Shown: positions 1 to 7,004 of the stretch, piece by piece
Layout: each line of letters starts with the position of its first letter
How positions within the stretch are numbered: position 1 is the first letter of the stretch
NCBI GenBank assembly: GCA_010027295.1
Contig: RGVM01000071.1
Span: forward strand, 1-9,104
DNA: 9,104 bases
From: Chitinophagia bacterium
GTDB taxonomy: Bacteria > Bacteroidota > Bacteroidia > Chitinophagales > Chitinophagaceae
Direction: 5' to 3'
Translations under genes and position numbers: made by a program
The notes under the pieces: generated by a model
The model's database searches: none
What the model saw: the letters and a program-made list of their open reading frames with translations, nothing else
What the model was told of the DNA's origin: nothing

Positions 1-929
1 TCTACGGGCTGCTGCTCCGCCTGTCCGCCTTCCTGGAGCCATCGAGCCCCCTCGTCGGTGAGACCGACGGGGTCCTGTACACCCGGCTGTTGGGAACCCT
101 ACCTGATGGGGCCGGCATACCCCTGATCCTATGGCCCCTGCTGGCATACCTACTAGTGTACGGCCAGGCCTTACTATTGGACAGGTTCATGAACCGGGAG
201 CGACTGTTGGGGAAGGCCGGCCAACTCCCCGCCATGTCCTACCTGCTGGTCACGGCCCTGGTGCCCGACTGGTGGAGTCTCTCGGCCCCGCTGCTGGCCA
301 ACACCCTCTTGCTGCCTGTCATATCCTTGTCATCAGATATACTGAACAATCGGAAGGCCGGGATGCTGATGTTCTACGCCGGCCTATTGACGGGGCTATC
401 GGCTTTGGTGCATTTCCCATCCTTCCTGCTCATCCTGCTGCCCTATTTTGCCATAGTCAGCCTGGGGCCGTTCCCCATCGTCGTCTGGCTGTTGGCTCTC
501 ACGGGTTTCATCCTTCCGTTCTACTATGTCTTCTCCCTTCAGTTTCTGCTCTCCGAGTGGGACCCGGGTTCGGTCTGGATGGCCTTCCGGCCCACTCTTC
601 CCTTGACCCGATCCCCCGGGACGGGCGTCTGGACCTGGGTGGCGCTGCTGCTGCCGTTGGCCATCGGCTTCTGGCATATGAATCGCCAGGTCTTCCGGAT
701 GCTGATACGGAACCGAAAATGTTGGAACCTCTTCATCGTCCAGTTGGCCATCGCCTCGGCAGCCCCCTTCCTCTTCCCAACGAACGGATCAGCGGTTTGG
801 ATCGCCCTGGCACCTGGGCTCTCCGCCTATCACGCCAATGCCTATGTCCATATCCGGCGCCGCTGGATGGTAGAGCTCCTGCACCTAGCCTGCATTGGAG
901 CGGTGGTACTCGCACATGCGAGTCGTTGA
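1..929 (+). CDS. Integral membrane protein, DUF6427-like (5' end outside window)
   Basis: The reading frame is open from the first complete codon at position 3 to a TGA at 927-929, giving 308 visible residues. The apparent start at 90 is a TTG inside this open frame. It is not a convincing start, so the gene begins upstream of the window. The protein is very hydrophobic, with several membrane-spanning stretches (for example [19 protein letters not shown], then segments around [11 protein letters not shown], the [16 protein letters not shown] run and [18 protein letters not shown]) and a basic loop before the last segment. The order [34 protein letters not shown] and a following G-x-x-x-P-Y/F resembles DUF6427, a Bacteroidota family of unknown function. 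This is recognised from memory, without a profile search. No catalytic motif is visible. purQ follows after 65 bases but seems to have its own promoter, so co-transcription is uncertain. Confidence 0.75.
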   Translation, partial: YGLLLRLSAFLEPSSPLVGETDGVLYTRLLGTLPDGAGIPLILWPLLAYLLVYGQALLLDRFMNRERLLGKAGQLPAMSYLLVTALVPDWWSLSAPLLANTLLLPVISLSSDILNNRKAGMLMFYAGLLTGLSALVHFPSFLLILLPYFAIVSLGPFPIVVWLLALTGFILPFYYVFSLQFLLSEWDPGSVWMAFRPTLPLTRSPGTGVWTWVALLLPLAIGFWHMNRQVFRMLIRNRKCWNLFIVQLAIASAAPFLFPTNGSAVWIALAPGLSAYHANAYVHIRRRWMVELLHLACIGAVVLAHASR

Positions 930-940
930 CAGCCTGGTTG

Positions 941-972
941 CTTGGCGGCCATCCTGCAGCCCCGTACCTTTG
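941..972 (+). promoter_or_regulatory. Candidate Bacteroidota-type promoter of purQ
   Basis: TACCTTTG at 965-972 fits the Bacteroidota -7 consensus TAnnTTTG exactly. CTTG at 941-944 lies 20 bases upstream and matches three of four bases of the -33 TTTG element. A start site a few bases after the -7 box would leave a leader of roughly 15-20 bases before the purQ ATG at 995. The assignment is by consensus and spacing only. Confidence 0.55.
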
Positions 973-977
973 GGGCT
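958..977 (+). promoter_or_regulatory. Inverted repeat framing the purQ -7 box
   Basis: AGCCCC (958-963) and GGGGCT (972-977) form perfect 6-base arms around an 8-base centre, which holds all but the last base of the TACCTTTG -7 box. It could be an operator for a dimeric regulator. It is not a rho-independent terminator on the plus strand, because an A7 run (982-988) follows rather than a T run. The A-rich run just before ATG is typical of Bacteroidota translation starts. Confidence 0.35.
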
Positions 978-994
978 CATCAAAAAAATCCACG

Positions 995-1654
995 ATGAAA
1001 TTCGGTGTGGTGGTCTTTCCCGGTTCCAACTGCGACCGGGACATGCGTGACGCCCTGTCGGCGGAGCTCGGACAGGAGGTCCGCATGCTATGGCACAAGG
1101 ACCGCGACATCGACGGGTTCGGAACGGAAGACTGCATCGTACTCCCCGGCGGGTTCTCCTACGGCGACTATCTCCGATGCGGGGCCATCGCCCGCTTCAG
1201 TCCTATGATGCAGAGCGTCATCGGCTTCGCCGCCCGTGGTGGCCGCGTTCTCGGCGTCTGCAACGGCTTTCAGATCCTCTGCGAGGCCGGCCTACTGCCG
1301 GGTGTACTGCTCCGTAACGCCGGGATGCAATTCATCTGTCGCAACGTGCAAGTCAAAGGCCGTGACGGACAGGTCCATCGGATACCGATCGCACATGGCG
1401 AGGGCAGGTACCATGCCGATGCGGATACGCTGGAAGCTATCGAGCGGAATGGTCAGGTCATCTACCGGTACTGCGATACGGAGGGGCTTGCGTCCCCTGC
1501 CTCCAACCCCAATGGTTCTGCTGCTGGCATCGCCGGCATCCGAAACGAGGCTGGCAATGTGTTCGGCATGATGCCCCATCCGGAGAGGGCCTGCAGTCCC
1601 GTATTGGGGAACACGGACGGCCGGAGGGTGTTCCGAGACCTGCTCGGCATATGA
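995..1654 (+). CDS. purQ: Phosphoribosylformylglycinamidine synthase, glutaminase subunit PurQ
   Basis: This 219-residue class I glutamine amidotransferase releases ammonia from glutamine for the PurL subunit, which makes formylglycinamidine ribonucleotide (FGAM) in step 4 of cytoplasmic purine synthesis. The N-terminus ([14 protein letters not shown]) and [11 protein letters not shown] at 51-61 are typical of PurQ. The catalytic triad is visible: Cys89 in GVCNGFQ, and His195 and Glu197 in [15 protein letters not shown] (133-139) and NPNGS (171-175) are further family blocks. Length matches stand-alone PurQ (about 220-230 residues). An upstream in-frame extension is open but crosses the membrane-protein gene in another frame and the promoter. 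The ATG at 995, just after an A7 run, is therefore the start. A separate PurQ normally works with small PurS and a shorter PurL; neither is in the window. The gene converges on the sigma factor gene with a 29-base gap. Confidence 0.95.
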   Translation: MKFGVVVFPGSNCDRDMRDALSAELGQEVRMLWHKDRDIDGFGTEDCIVLPGGFSYGDYLRCGAIARFSPMMQSVIGFAARGGRVLGVCNGFQILCEAGLLPGVLLRNAGMQFICRNVQVKGRDGQVHRIPIAHGEGRYHADADTLEAIERNGQVIYRYCDTEGLASPASNPNGSAAGIAGIRNEAGNVFGMMPHPERACSPVLGNTDGRRVFRDLLGI

Positions 1655-1683
1655 GCCCCCGCACCGTCCGGGTGACAGGCACT

Positions 1684-2316
1684 TCAGAGCGAAATGTTCC
1701 GCTCGTTCATCATCTTCCTGAGGTTGATAAGCCCGTAGCGCATGCGACCCAGCGCCGTGTTGATGCTGCAGTTGGTCATGGAGGCTATCTCCTTGAAGCT
1801 GAGCTCGGCATAGTGGCGCAGTACGATCACCTCGCGCTGCTCTGCGGGGAGCATGTCCAGCATCCTGCGGATCCGCTCGTGGCTCTGGCGCTGCATGACC
1901 TTCTTGTCGACCCCGTCCTCGGGGATAGTGATCACATCGAAGATATCGGTATCCTCGCCGCCACGTACGGTGGGCGTACGCTTCGCCTTCCGGAAATGGT
2001 CCACGCAGAGGTTGTGTGCGATCCGCATCGCCCAGGGCAGGAACTTGCCCTCCTCGGTGTAGCGTCCGCTGCGCAGCGTATCGATCACGCGAATGAATAC
2101 ATCTTGGAAGATGTCCTCCGCCAGGGGTTTGTCCTTAACCAGGAGTACGATGGAAGTGAAGATCTTCTCTCGGTGACGGTTGAAGATGGTCTCGAGGGCG
2201 TCGGAGTCGCCGTCCATGAAAAGATGGACCAGCTGTTGGTCGGTGAGGTTCGCGAGAGTGCGCATGACAGCAGAGGTTTTTGGTTTGGATATTGGTTTGC
2301 CGTCGTTCCCGGCCAT
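1684..2316 (-). CDS. RNA polymerase sigma factor, sigma-70 family (ECF type)
   Basis: The 210-residue protein has the two-domain plan of ECF sigma factors, which direct core RNA polymerase to specific promoters. Region 2 is seen as AEDIFQDVFIRVIDT (about 66-80) and GKFLPWAMRIAHNLCVDHFRK (about 90-110), which covers the core-binding and -10-melting parts. Region 4 runs from LPAEQREVIVLRHY (about 156-169) through the helix-turn-helix SFKEIASMTNCSINTALGRMRYG (about 173-195). Similar single-gene ECF factors with the SINTALGRMRY block are widespread in Bacteroidales. No anti-sigma factor, TonB receptor or SusCD pair is adjacent, so this does not look like a FecIR- or polysaccharide-utilisation-type ECF unit. 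The ATG at 2316 is used; Met18 (codon at 2263-2265) just before RTLANLTDQQLV is a real alternative, since the first 17 residues are not part of the fold. Divergent from uvrA. Confidence 0.92.
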   Translation of the reverse strand: MAGNDGKPISKPKTSAVMRTLANLTDQQLVHLFMDGDSDALETIFNRHREKIFTSIVLLVKDKPLAEDIFQDVFIRVIDTLRSGRYTEEGKFLPWAMRIAHNLCVDHFRKAKRTPTVRGGEDTDIFDVITIPEDGVDKKVMQRQSHERIRRMLDMLPAEQREVIVLRHYAELSFKEIASMTNCSINTALGRMRYGLINLRKMMNERNISL

Positions 2317-2544
2317 TCCTGAGAGGCTGAATCGGTGACCTTCCAGGTGGATGTTTCGTGTTCGACGGAGGACGAAAATAAATGTTAATACAAGACTTGC
2401 TTTTTTTTCATGAGAAATTTTTCACGCTGCAACCCGTCTGTGTCATGTTTGCTGTAATGCAGTCCCATGGCGGGTTTCAGGCCATCGTACAAACACGCGA
2501 GGCGTTTCGCGTAACTTTACGCATCAAGTCTTAGAATCCTGGAT
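2317..2544. other. Divergent intergenic region between the sigma factor gene and uvrA
   Basis: This spacer is A+T-rich in its middle, with a T8 run at 2401-2408, unlike the G+C-rich genes on both sides. It must hold promoters for both directions. For the minus-strand sigma gene the best -7 candidate is TATTTTCG (plus coordinates 2373-2380, one mismatch to TAnnTTTG). For uvrA it is TAACTTTA (2512-2519, one mismatch). Neither has a TTTG at the expected -33 distance, so both are weak. No open reading frame of note lies inside. Confidence 0.5.
2495..2522. promoter_or_regulatory. Overlapping inverted repeats upstream of uvrA, candidate operator
   Basis: Two perfect inverted repeats share four bases. 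ACGCGA (2495-2500) pairs with TCGCGT (2507-2512) across 6 bases, and GCGTAA (2509-2514) pairs with TTACGC (2517-2522) across CT. The ACGC/GCGT core appears four times, at 2495, 2502, 2509 and 2519. The second repeat overlaps the candidate uvrA -7 box TAACTTTA at 2512-2519 and ends 22 bases before the uvrA ATG. This placement suits a repressor site for a DNA-damage gene. It does not match the E. coli (CTGT-N8-ACAG) or Bacillus (GAAC-N4-GTTC) LexA boxes. Confidence 0.4.
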
Positions 2545-5355
2545 ATGCCGAAATCAGCCACCACAAAGCGTAAGGGCGCACAGCTTCCCCCGACGGCGAC
2601 CCGCGCCGACATCACAGTGCACCGCGCAAGGGTCCACAACCTCCGCGATGTGAGCGTAAGTTTCCCAAGGGGAAATCTCATCGTAGTTACCGGAGTATCC
2701 GGCTCGGGAAAGTCCTCGCTGACGATCGACACTTTATACGCAGAGGGGCAGAGAAGGTACGCGGAAAGCCTTAGCGCCTACGCCCGCCAGTTCCTGACCC
2801 GCATGGACAAGCCCGACGTGGACCACATCCAGGGCCTGTGCCCGGCCATCGCCATACAGCAGAAGGTGGTGACCCGGACGCCGCGCTCCACGGTAGGCAG
2901 CATGACGGAGGCCTATGACTACCTGCGACTGCTCTACGCCCGCATCGGCCGTACCATATCGCCCGTCTCGGGGCGCGAAGTGCGCAAGCACGAGGTGGCC
3001 GATGTGGTCGATGCGATCTCGGGACTGCCGGAGGGTTCGAAGGTGCTGCTGCTCACGCCTTTCCGCACCGGTCGCGGACGGGATGCGAAGGAGGAGCTTG
3101 GCATCCTCATGCAGAAGGGGTTCTCGCGACTATACGACACCTCGAAGGCCTCGCTCTCCCGGATAGAGGAGCTGCAGGAGGCGCCCAAGTGGAAGCCGAC
3201 GGACGGCACCTGGGTGCTGGTGGACCGCTTTGTGACAAGGGCCTTCGACGAGGACGACAGGCACCGCATCGCCGACTCCGTCGCCACCGCCTTCTACGAG
3301 GGCGAGGGCGAGCTCGCCCTCGAGGTGGAAGACAAGGGGCTCCAGCGCTTCTCCGACCGCTTCGAACTCGACGGCATGCGCTTCGAGGAGCCCGTGCCCA
3401 ACCTCTTCTCGTTCAACAATCCCTTCGGCGCCTGCCCCCGCTGCGAGGGCTTCTCCCAGGTCCTGGGCATCGACCCTGCGCTGGTGATACCTGACGACCG
3501 GCTTAGCGTGTACGAGGGCGCCGTGGCTCCCTGGAAGGGTGAGAAGCTCGGGCAGTGGCGAGAGCAGTTCATACGCGGCGCGAAGCATTCCGGCTTCCCC
3601 GTGCACAAGCCCGTCTGCGAACTCACATCTGGGCAGCACTCATTGCTTTGGAAGGGCGATAGCCACCTGGCGGGTATCGACGATTTCTTCAGAGAGGTGG
3701 AGCAGAACCTGTACAAGGTGCAGTACCGAGTGCTGCTGTCGAGATACAGAGGCCGGACGACCTGTCCCGACTGTATGGGACAGCGGCTCCGTCCCGAAGC
3801 GCTCTACGTCAAGGTGGGTGGCCTGAGCATTGGAGAGCTCTGTGAGATGCCGGTGGCCGACCTTTCGGAATGGTTCGGGAAACTCGTCCTGACGCCCCAC
3901 GAGGAGAAGGTCGCGCGACGGATTCTATTGGAGGTCCGACAGCGCCTGCGCACCCTGCTGGAGGTCGGGCTCGGCTATCTGACCCTGAACCGTCTCGCCA
4001 ATAGCCTCTCGGGCGGGGAGAGCCAGCGCATCCAGCTCACACGCAGCCTCGGCAGCAACCTCACCAACTCCTTGTACATCCTCGACGAGCCCTCCATCGG
4101 TCTCCACCCGCGCGATACGCACCGCCTCATCGGCGTCCTCAAGGAGCTTAGGGATCTCGACAACACGGTCGTCGTCGTAGAACACGATGAGCAGATGATG
4201 CGCGAGGCCGACCATATCATCGACATGGGTCCGCTGGCCAGCCACCAGGGCGGCCAAGTGGTCGCGGAAGGTAGCCACGATGCCATCCTGCGCCACCCCA
4301 CCAGCCTGACGGCCCGATATCTCCGGGGTGACCTTCGGATCGAAGCCCCCGAAAAGCCCAGGGCATGGAAGCGCTCCATCCTCGTGGAGGGCGCCCGCCA
4401 GCATAACTTGCGCGACCTCGACGTGCGTATCCCGCTCGGAGTGCTCTGCGTCGTCTGCGGCGTCAGCGGCAGCGGCAAGACGACGCTGGTGAGGCAGGTG
4501 CTGCAGCCGGCCCTGCAGAAGCTCAAGACCGGCGTGGCCGAGTCGATAGGCCTGCACCGCCGCATCAGCGGCGACCTGGACACCTTCGCGCAGGTCGAGA
4601 TGGTGGACCAGAACCCCATCGGGAAGTCGTCGCGCAGCAATCCCGTCACCTATGTGAAGGCCTGGGACGAGGTGCGCGACCTCTTTTCGAGGCAGCCTCT
4701 CAGCCGCATGCGCGGCTACCAGCCGCGGCATTTCTCCTTCAACGTCGACGGCGGCCGCTGCGACACCTGCAAGGGCGAGGGCGAGCAGGTCGTCGAGATG
4801 CAGTTCCTTGCCGACGTGCACCTCACCTGCGAGTCATGCCGAGGCCGGCGCTTCCGGGAGGATGTGCTCGAGGTAACCTACGAGGGGCGAAACATCCACG
4901 ACGTACTCTCGATGACCGTGGACGACGCCATCGCCTTCTTCCGCGCGGAGTCGGACATAGCCCGAAAGCTGCAGCCGCTACAGGATGTGGGTCTGGGCTA
5001 CGTGAGCCTAGGCCAGTCGAGCGACACCCTCTCGGGCGGCGAGGCGCAGCGCGTCAAGCTGGCGTCCTTCCTCTCCCGCGGCCGGTCGCAGGAGCGCATC
5101 CTATTCATCTTCGACGAGCCCACGACGGGCCTGCACTTCCACGATATCGGCAAGCTGCTGGCCTCCATGAACGCCCTGATCGACAATGGCCATTCCGTCG
5201 TCGTCATCGAGCACAACCTCGACGTCATCCGCTGTGCGGACTGGGTGGTCGAACTGGGCCCCGAGGCGGGCGAGGGCGGCGGCAGGCTTGTCTATGAGGG
5301 AGTGCCCTCGGGGTTGAAGGGGTTCAAGGGCTCCCCCACGGGGGTGTACATCTGA
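2545..5355 (+). CDS. uvrA: Excinuclease ABC subunit A (UvrA), Bacteroidota second-paralogue type
   Basis: The 936-residue protein is a tandem ABC ATPase of the UvrA family; E. coli UvrA has 940. UvrA dimers scan DNA for lesions and load UvrB in nucleotide excision repair. First half: Walker A GVSGSGKSS (50-58), signature LSGGE (488-492), Walker B LDEP (513-516), switch His547. Second half: Walker A GVSGSGKTT (639-647), signature LSGGE (829-833), Walker B DEPTTGLH (857-864), His890. The C-terminal zinc module is complete (C739, C742, C762, C765), and CPDC occurs at 407-410. Zinc module 1 is only half present: C297-P-R-C300 follows LFSFNNP, but where E. coli has its first CxxC this protein reads FELDGMRF (273-280). 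That resembles the second UvrA paralogue many Bacteroidota carry, so this may not be the main repair UvrA. The first 20 residues are a basic extension before the ABC fold. Start is ATG with no Shine-Dalgarno sequence. Confidence 0.95.
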   Translation: MPKSATTKRKGAQLPPTATRADITVHRARVHNLRDVSVSFPRGNLIVVTGVSGSGKSSLTIDTLYAEGQRRYAESLSAYARQFLTRMDKPDVDHIQGLCPAIAIQQKVVTRTPRSTVGSMTEAYDYLRLLYARIGRTISPVSGREVRKHEVADVVDAISGLPEGSKVLLLTPFRTGRGRDAKEELGILMQKGFSRLYDTSKASLSRIEELQEAPKWKPTDGTWVLVDRFVTRAFDEDDRHRIADSVATAFYEGEGELALEVEDKGLQRFSDRFELDGMRFEEPVPNLFSFNNPFGACPRCEGFSQVLGIDPALVIPDDRLSVYEGAVAPWKGEKLGQWREQFIRGAKHSGFPVHKPVCELTSGQHSLLWKGDSHLAGIDDFFREVEQNLYKVQYRVLLSRYRGRTTCPDCMGQRLRPEALYVKVGGLSIGELCEMPVADLSEWFGKLVLTPHEEKVARRILLEVRQRLRTLLEVGLGYLTLNRLANSLSGGESQRIQLTRSLGSNLTNSLYILDEPSIGLHPRDTHRLIGVLKELRDLDNTVVVVEHDEQMMREADHIIDMGPLASHQGGQVVAEGSHDAILRHPTSLTARYLRGDLRIEAPEKPRAWKRSILVEGARQHNLRDLDVRIPLGVLCVVCGVSGSGKTTLVRQVLQPALQKLKTGVAESIGLHRRISGDLDTFAQVEMVDQNPIGKSSRSNPVTYVKAWDEVRDLFSRQPLSRMRGYQPRHFSFNVDGGRCDTCKGEGEQVVEMQFLADVHLTCESCRGRRFREDVLEVTYEGRNIHDVLSMTVDDAIAFFRAESDIARKLQPLQDVGLGYVSLGQSSDTLSGGEAQRVKLASFLSRGRSQERILFIFDEPTTGLHFHDIGKLLASMNALIDNGHSVVVIEHNLDVIRCADWVVELGPEAGEGGGRLVYEGVPSGLKGFKGSPTGVYI
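3303..3322. repeat. 20-bp perfect palindrome inside uvrA
   Basis: The ten bases CGAGGGCGAG are followed directly by their reverse complement, centred on the GAGCTC at 3310-3315. The stretch encodes part of YEGEGELALEV, so the palindrome arises from an alternating Glu/Gly then Leu/Ala/Leu run with G+C-ending codons. Chance and codon bias may explain it, but it is the longest gapless palindrome noticed in the window. Confidence 0.9.
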
Positions 5356-5630
5356 GGGGGTCAGGACAAAGAAACCTTCCGCTCGCCTGACTGGGATCGC
5401 TCATGCGTTGCATGTCGGGCTGAATTCCTGAGAGACTGACTAGGCCTGAGATACCCTCACATCACTGATCTGAATTCCGTATGGAATCCTTATGTCAAGG
5501 ATTGCTCCAAGAATGCAATTGGAGAAACTATCCCGGTCGCATATTGTAAATTGACGGGAGCCATCAGGCCACCTTGGAGATGGAAGGCAGGGGCCGGATG
5601 GCGTAGGCCGATGAGGGCACACGGACCTGA
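5356..5630. other. Convergent uvrA/glyA spacer with several small stem-loops
   Basis: No convincing gene lies here. The spacer carries GTCAGG/CCTGAC arms (5360-5365, 5386-5391), a CATGC-GTT-GCATG hairpin (5402-5414), a 9-base direct repeat CTGAATTCC at 5420-5428 and 5470-5478 (exactly 50 bases apart), and a row of stem-loops at 5474-5559 listed separately. None is followed by a clear T run on either strand, so no standard rho-independent terminator can be assigned to uvrA or glyA, although both genes must end here. Confidence 0.6.
5474..5559. repeat. Row of four consecutive stem-loops
   Basis: In order: ATTCC-GTAT-GGAAT (5474-5487); AATCCTT-ATGTC-AAGGATT (5485-5503, 7 bp); CTCCAA-N8-TTGGAG (5505-5524); TCCCG-N19-CGGGA (5531-5559). 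The first two overlap by three bases, so their full stems exclude each other. An alternative ATTGC/GCAAT pairing (5501-5505, 5515-5519) competes with the second and third. The tract is less G+C-rich than its surroundings. It may help end converging transcripts, or it may be a structured RNA. Each stem is short, so chance cannot be excluded. Confidence 0.4.
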
Positions 5631-6911
5631 TCACCCCAACTCCGGGTACAGCGGGAAGCCGGCCATCAGGGACTTCACCTGGGAGCGTACATCAGATATG
5701 AGGGCCTCGTCGTCGGGACTGAGGATGACCCTGTCAATGAGAGACGCGATGGTCTCCATGTCGGCTTCCAGGAGGCCGCGGGTGGTGACAGCGGGTACAC
5801 CGATGCGGATGCCGGAGGTGACGAAGGGGCTCTTGTCATCGAAGGGTACGGAGTTCTTGTTGAGGGTGATATGCGCCTTGTCGAGTGTCTCCTGGGCCTT
5901 TTTGCCGCTGATGCCCTTGTTGCGGAGGTCGATGAGCATGAGGTGGTTGTCTGTTCCTCCGCTGATCAGGTGGTAGCCTCGGGACACGAAGGCGGCAGCC
6001 ATGGCCTTTGCGTTGCGGCGCACCTGATGCTGGTAGGCGGTGAAATCGTCGGAGAGGATTTCACCGAAGGCTACCGCTTTGGCGGCGATGACGTGCATGA
6101 GGGGTCCTCCCTGCATGCCAGGGAAGACGGCCAGATCGAGCAGGGCGCTCATGGGACGGATATTGCCCTTAGGGTCTTTGATACCGAAGGGGTTCTCGAA
6201 GTCGTGCCGCAGCATAATGACGCCACCCCTAGGCCCGCGCAGGGTCTTGTGGGTGGTGGATGTCACGATGTGGCAGTGCTCCAGTGGGTCGTTCAGGAGG
6301 CCTTTGGCGATGAGGCCGGCCGGGTGGGCGATGTCCGCTAGCACGAGGGCGCCGACTTCGTCGGCCACGGCGCGGATGCGGGCATAGTCCCAGTCGCGGC
6401 TGTAGGCGGAGGCGCCGCAGATGATCATCCTGGGCTTCTCCTCGCGGGCGATGCGCTCGAGCTGGGCGTAGTCCACCAGCCCTGTCTCGCGCTCGACGCC
6501 GTAGTGGAGGGCACGGTAGTATTTTCCGGTGAAGTTGGCGGGGCTGCCGTGGGTGAGGTGCCCGCCCATGCTGAGGTCGAGGCCCAGGATGGTGTCGCCC
6601 GGCTTCAGGCATGCCAGGAAGACCGCCGCATTGGCCTGCGCACCGCTATGGGGCTGCACGTTGGCCCAGGAGGCACGGAATACGGCCTTGAGGCGTTCGA
6701 TGGCGAGGGTCTCTATCTCGTCGACCACCTCGCAGCCGCCGTAGTATCGCCGTCCGGGGTAGCCCTCTGCATACTTGTTCGTGGGAACGGAGCCTGTGGC
6801 CTGGATCACCTGCAGGGAGGCGAAGTTCTCCGAGGCGATGAGTTCGATGCCGTTGCGCTGTCGTTCCAACTCCTTGCCGATCAGACCGAAGACGGCCACA
6901 TCCCTTTGCAT
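5631..6911 (-). CDS. glyA: Serine hydroxymethyltransferase
   Basis: GlyA is a cytoplasmic PLP enzyme that converts serine and tetrahydrofolate to glycine and 5,10-methylene-tetrahydrofolate. It is the main source of one-carbon units for purines, thymidylate and methionine. From the chosen start the protein has 426 residues, the usual bacterial size. IELIASENF (22-30), [16 protein letters not shown] (45-60), QPHSGAQAN (86-94), DIAHPAGL with PLP-binding Asp193 and His196, and [13 protein letters not shown] (218-230) with Schiff-base Lys222 are all present; FPGMQGGP (263-270) and SGGTDNH (317-323) follow. The frame is open 35 codons further upstream to an ATG at 7016, but that extension has no family similarity. 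It also contains the whole promoter, including the -7 box at 6928-6935, so the ATG at 6911 ([11 protein letters not shown]) is the start. The gene stands alone, convergent with uvrA and divergent from the nucleotidyltransferase gene. Confidence 0.97.
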   Translation of the reverse strand: MQRDVAVFGLIGKELERQRNGIELIASENFASLQVIQATGSVPTNKYAEGYPGRRYYGGCEVVDEIETLAIERLKAVFRASWANVQPHSGAQANAAVFLACLKPGDTILGLDLSMGGHLTHGSPANFTGKYYRALHYGVERETGLVDYAQLERIAREEKPRMIICGASAYSRDWDYARIRAVADEVGALVLADIAHPAGLIAKGLLNDPLEHCHIVTSTTHKTLRGPRGGVIMLRHDFENPFGIKDPKGNIRPMSALLDLAVFPGMQGGPLMHVIAAKAVAFGEILSDDFTAYQHQVRRNAKAMAAAFVSRGYHLISGGTDNHLMLIDLRNKGISGKKAQETLDKAHITLNKNSVPFDDKSPFVTSGIRIGVPAVTTRGLLEADMETIASLIDRVILSPDDEALISDVRSQVKSLMAGFPLYPELG

Positions 6912-6927
6912 ATTCCCATGTTTGGCG

Positions 6928-6958
6928 CAAAAGTACCCCCCGCCCGCCATCCGACAAA
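6928..6958 (-). promoter_or_regulatory. Bacteroidota-type promoter of glyA
   Basis: On the minus strand TTTG (plus coordinates 6955-6958) is followed after exactly 19 bases by TACTTTTG (6928-6935). Both match the Bacteroidota -33 TTTG and -7 TAnnTTTG consensus without mismatch. A start site about 7 bases on would leave a leader of only about 10 bases before the ATG at 6911. This is the strongest promoter match seen in the window and it fixes the glyA start. Confidence 0.75.
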
Positions 6959-6975
6959 GCAGGATTGGGGCACAA

Positions 6976-6985
6976 CGGATATCCG
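6976..6985. repeat. 10-bp palindrome upstream of the glyA promoter
   Basis: CGGATATCCG is a perfect gapless palindrome 17 bases upstream of the glyA -33 element, in the shared glyA/nucleotidyltransferase regulatory region. It could be a protein-binding site. A 10-bp palindrome is not rare by chance. Confidence 0.3.
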
Positions 6986-7004
6986 CTCGGATGGCCAATA
7001 TACC

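Noticed and set aside
131..994. Long in-frame extension upstream of purQ (would make a 507-residue protein)
   Set aside because: It overlaps the membrane-protein gene in another frame, has no family similarity, and runs through the purQ promoter; PurQ is complete from 995.
1651..2322. 223-residue plus-strand ORF opposite the sigma factor gene
   Set aside because: It lies almost exactly antisense to a well-supported sigma factor and has no recognisable domain; a G+C-rich mirror frame.
3130..3639. 169-residue minus-strand ORF within uvrA
   Set aside because: Antisense shadow of conserved UvrA coding sequence, rich in Val/Glu/Gly/Ala with no domain signature.
3925..4821. 298-residue minus-strand ORF within uvrA
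   Set aside because: Antisense to the ABC signature and Walker regions of UvrA, with shadow-like composition (Ala/Val/Asp/His-rich) and no motif.
5333..5344. CCCCC-AC-GGGGG as a uvrA terminator
   Set aside because: The 2-base loop is too tight for the full stem, it lies inside the last codons, and no T run follows.
5440..5634. 64-residue minus-strand ORF whose GTG overlaps the glyA stop (GTGA)
   Set aside because: No family similarity, composition unlike coding sequence here, and it runs through the stem-loop row; the overlap is probably chance.
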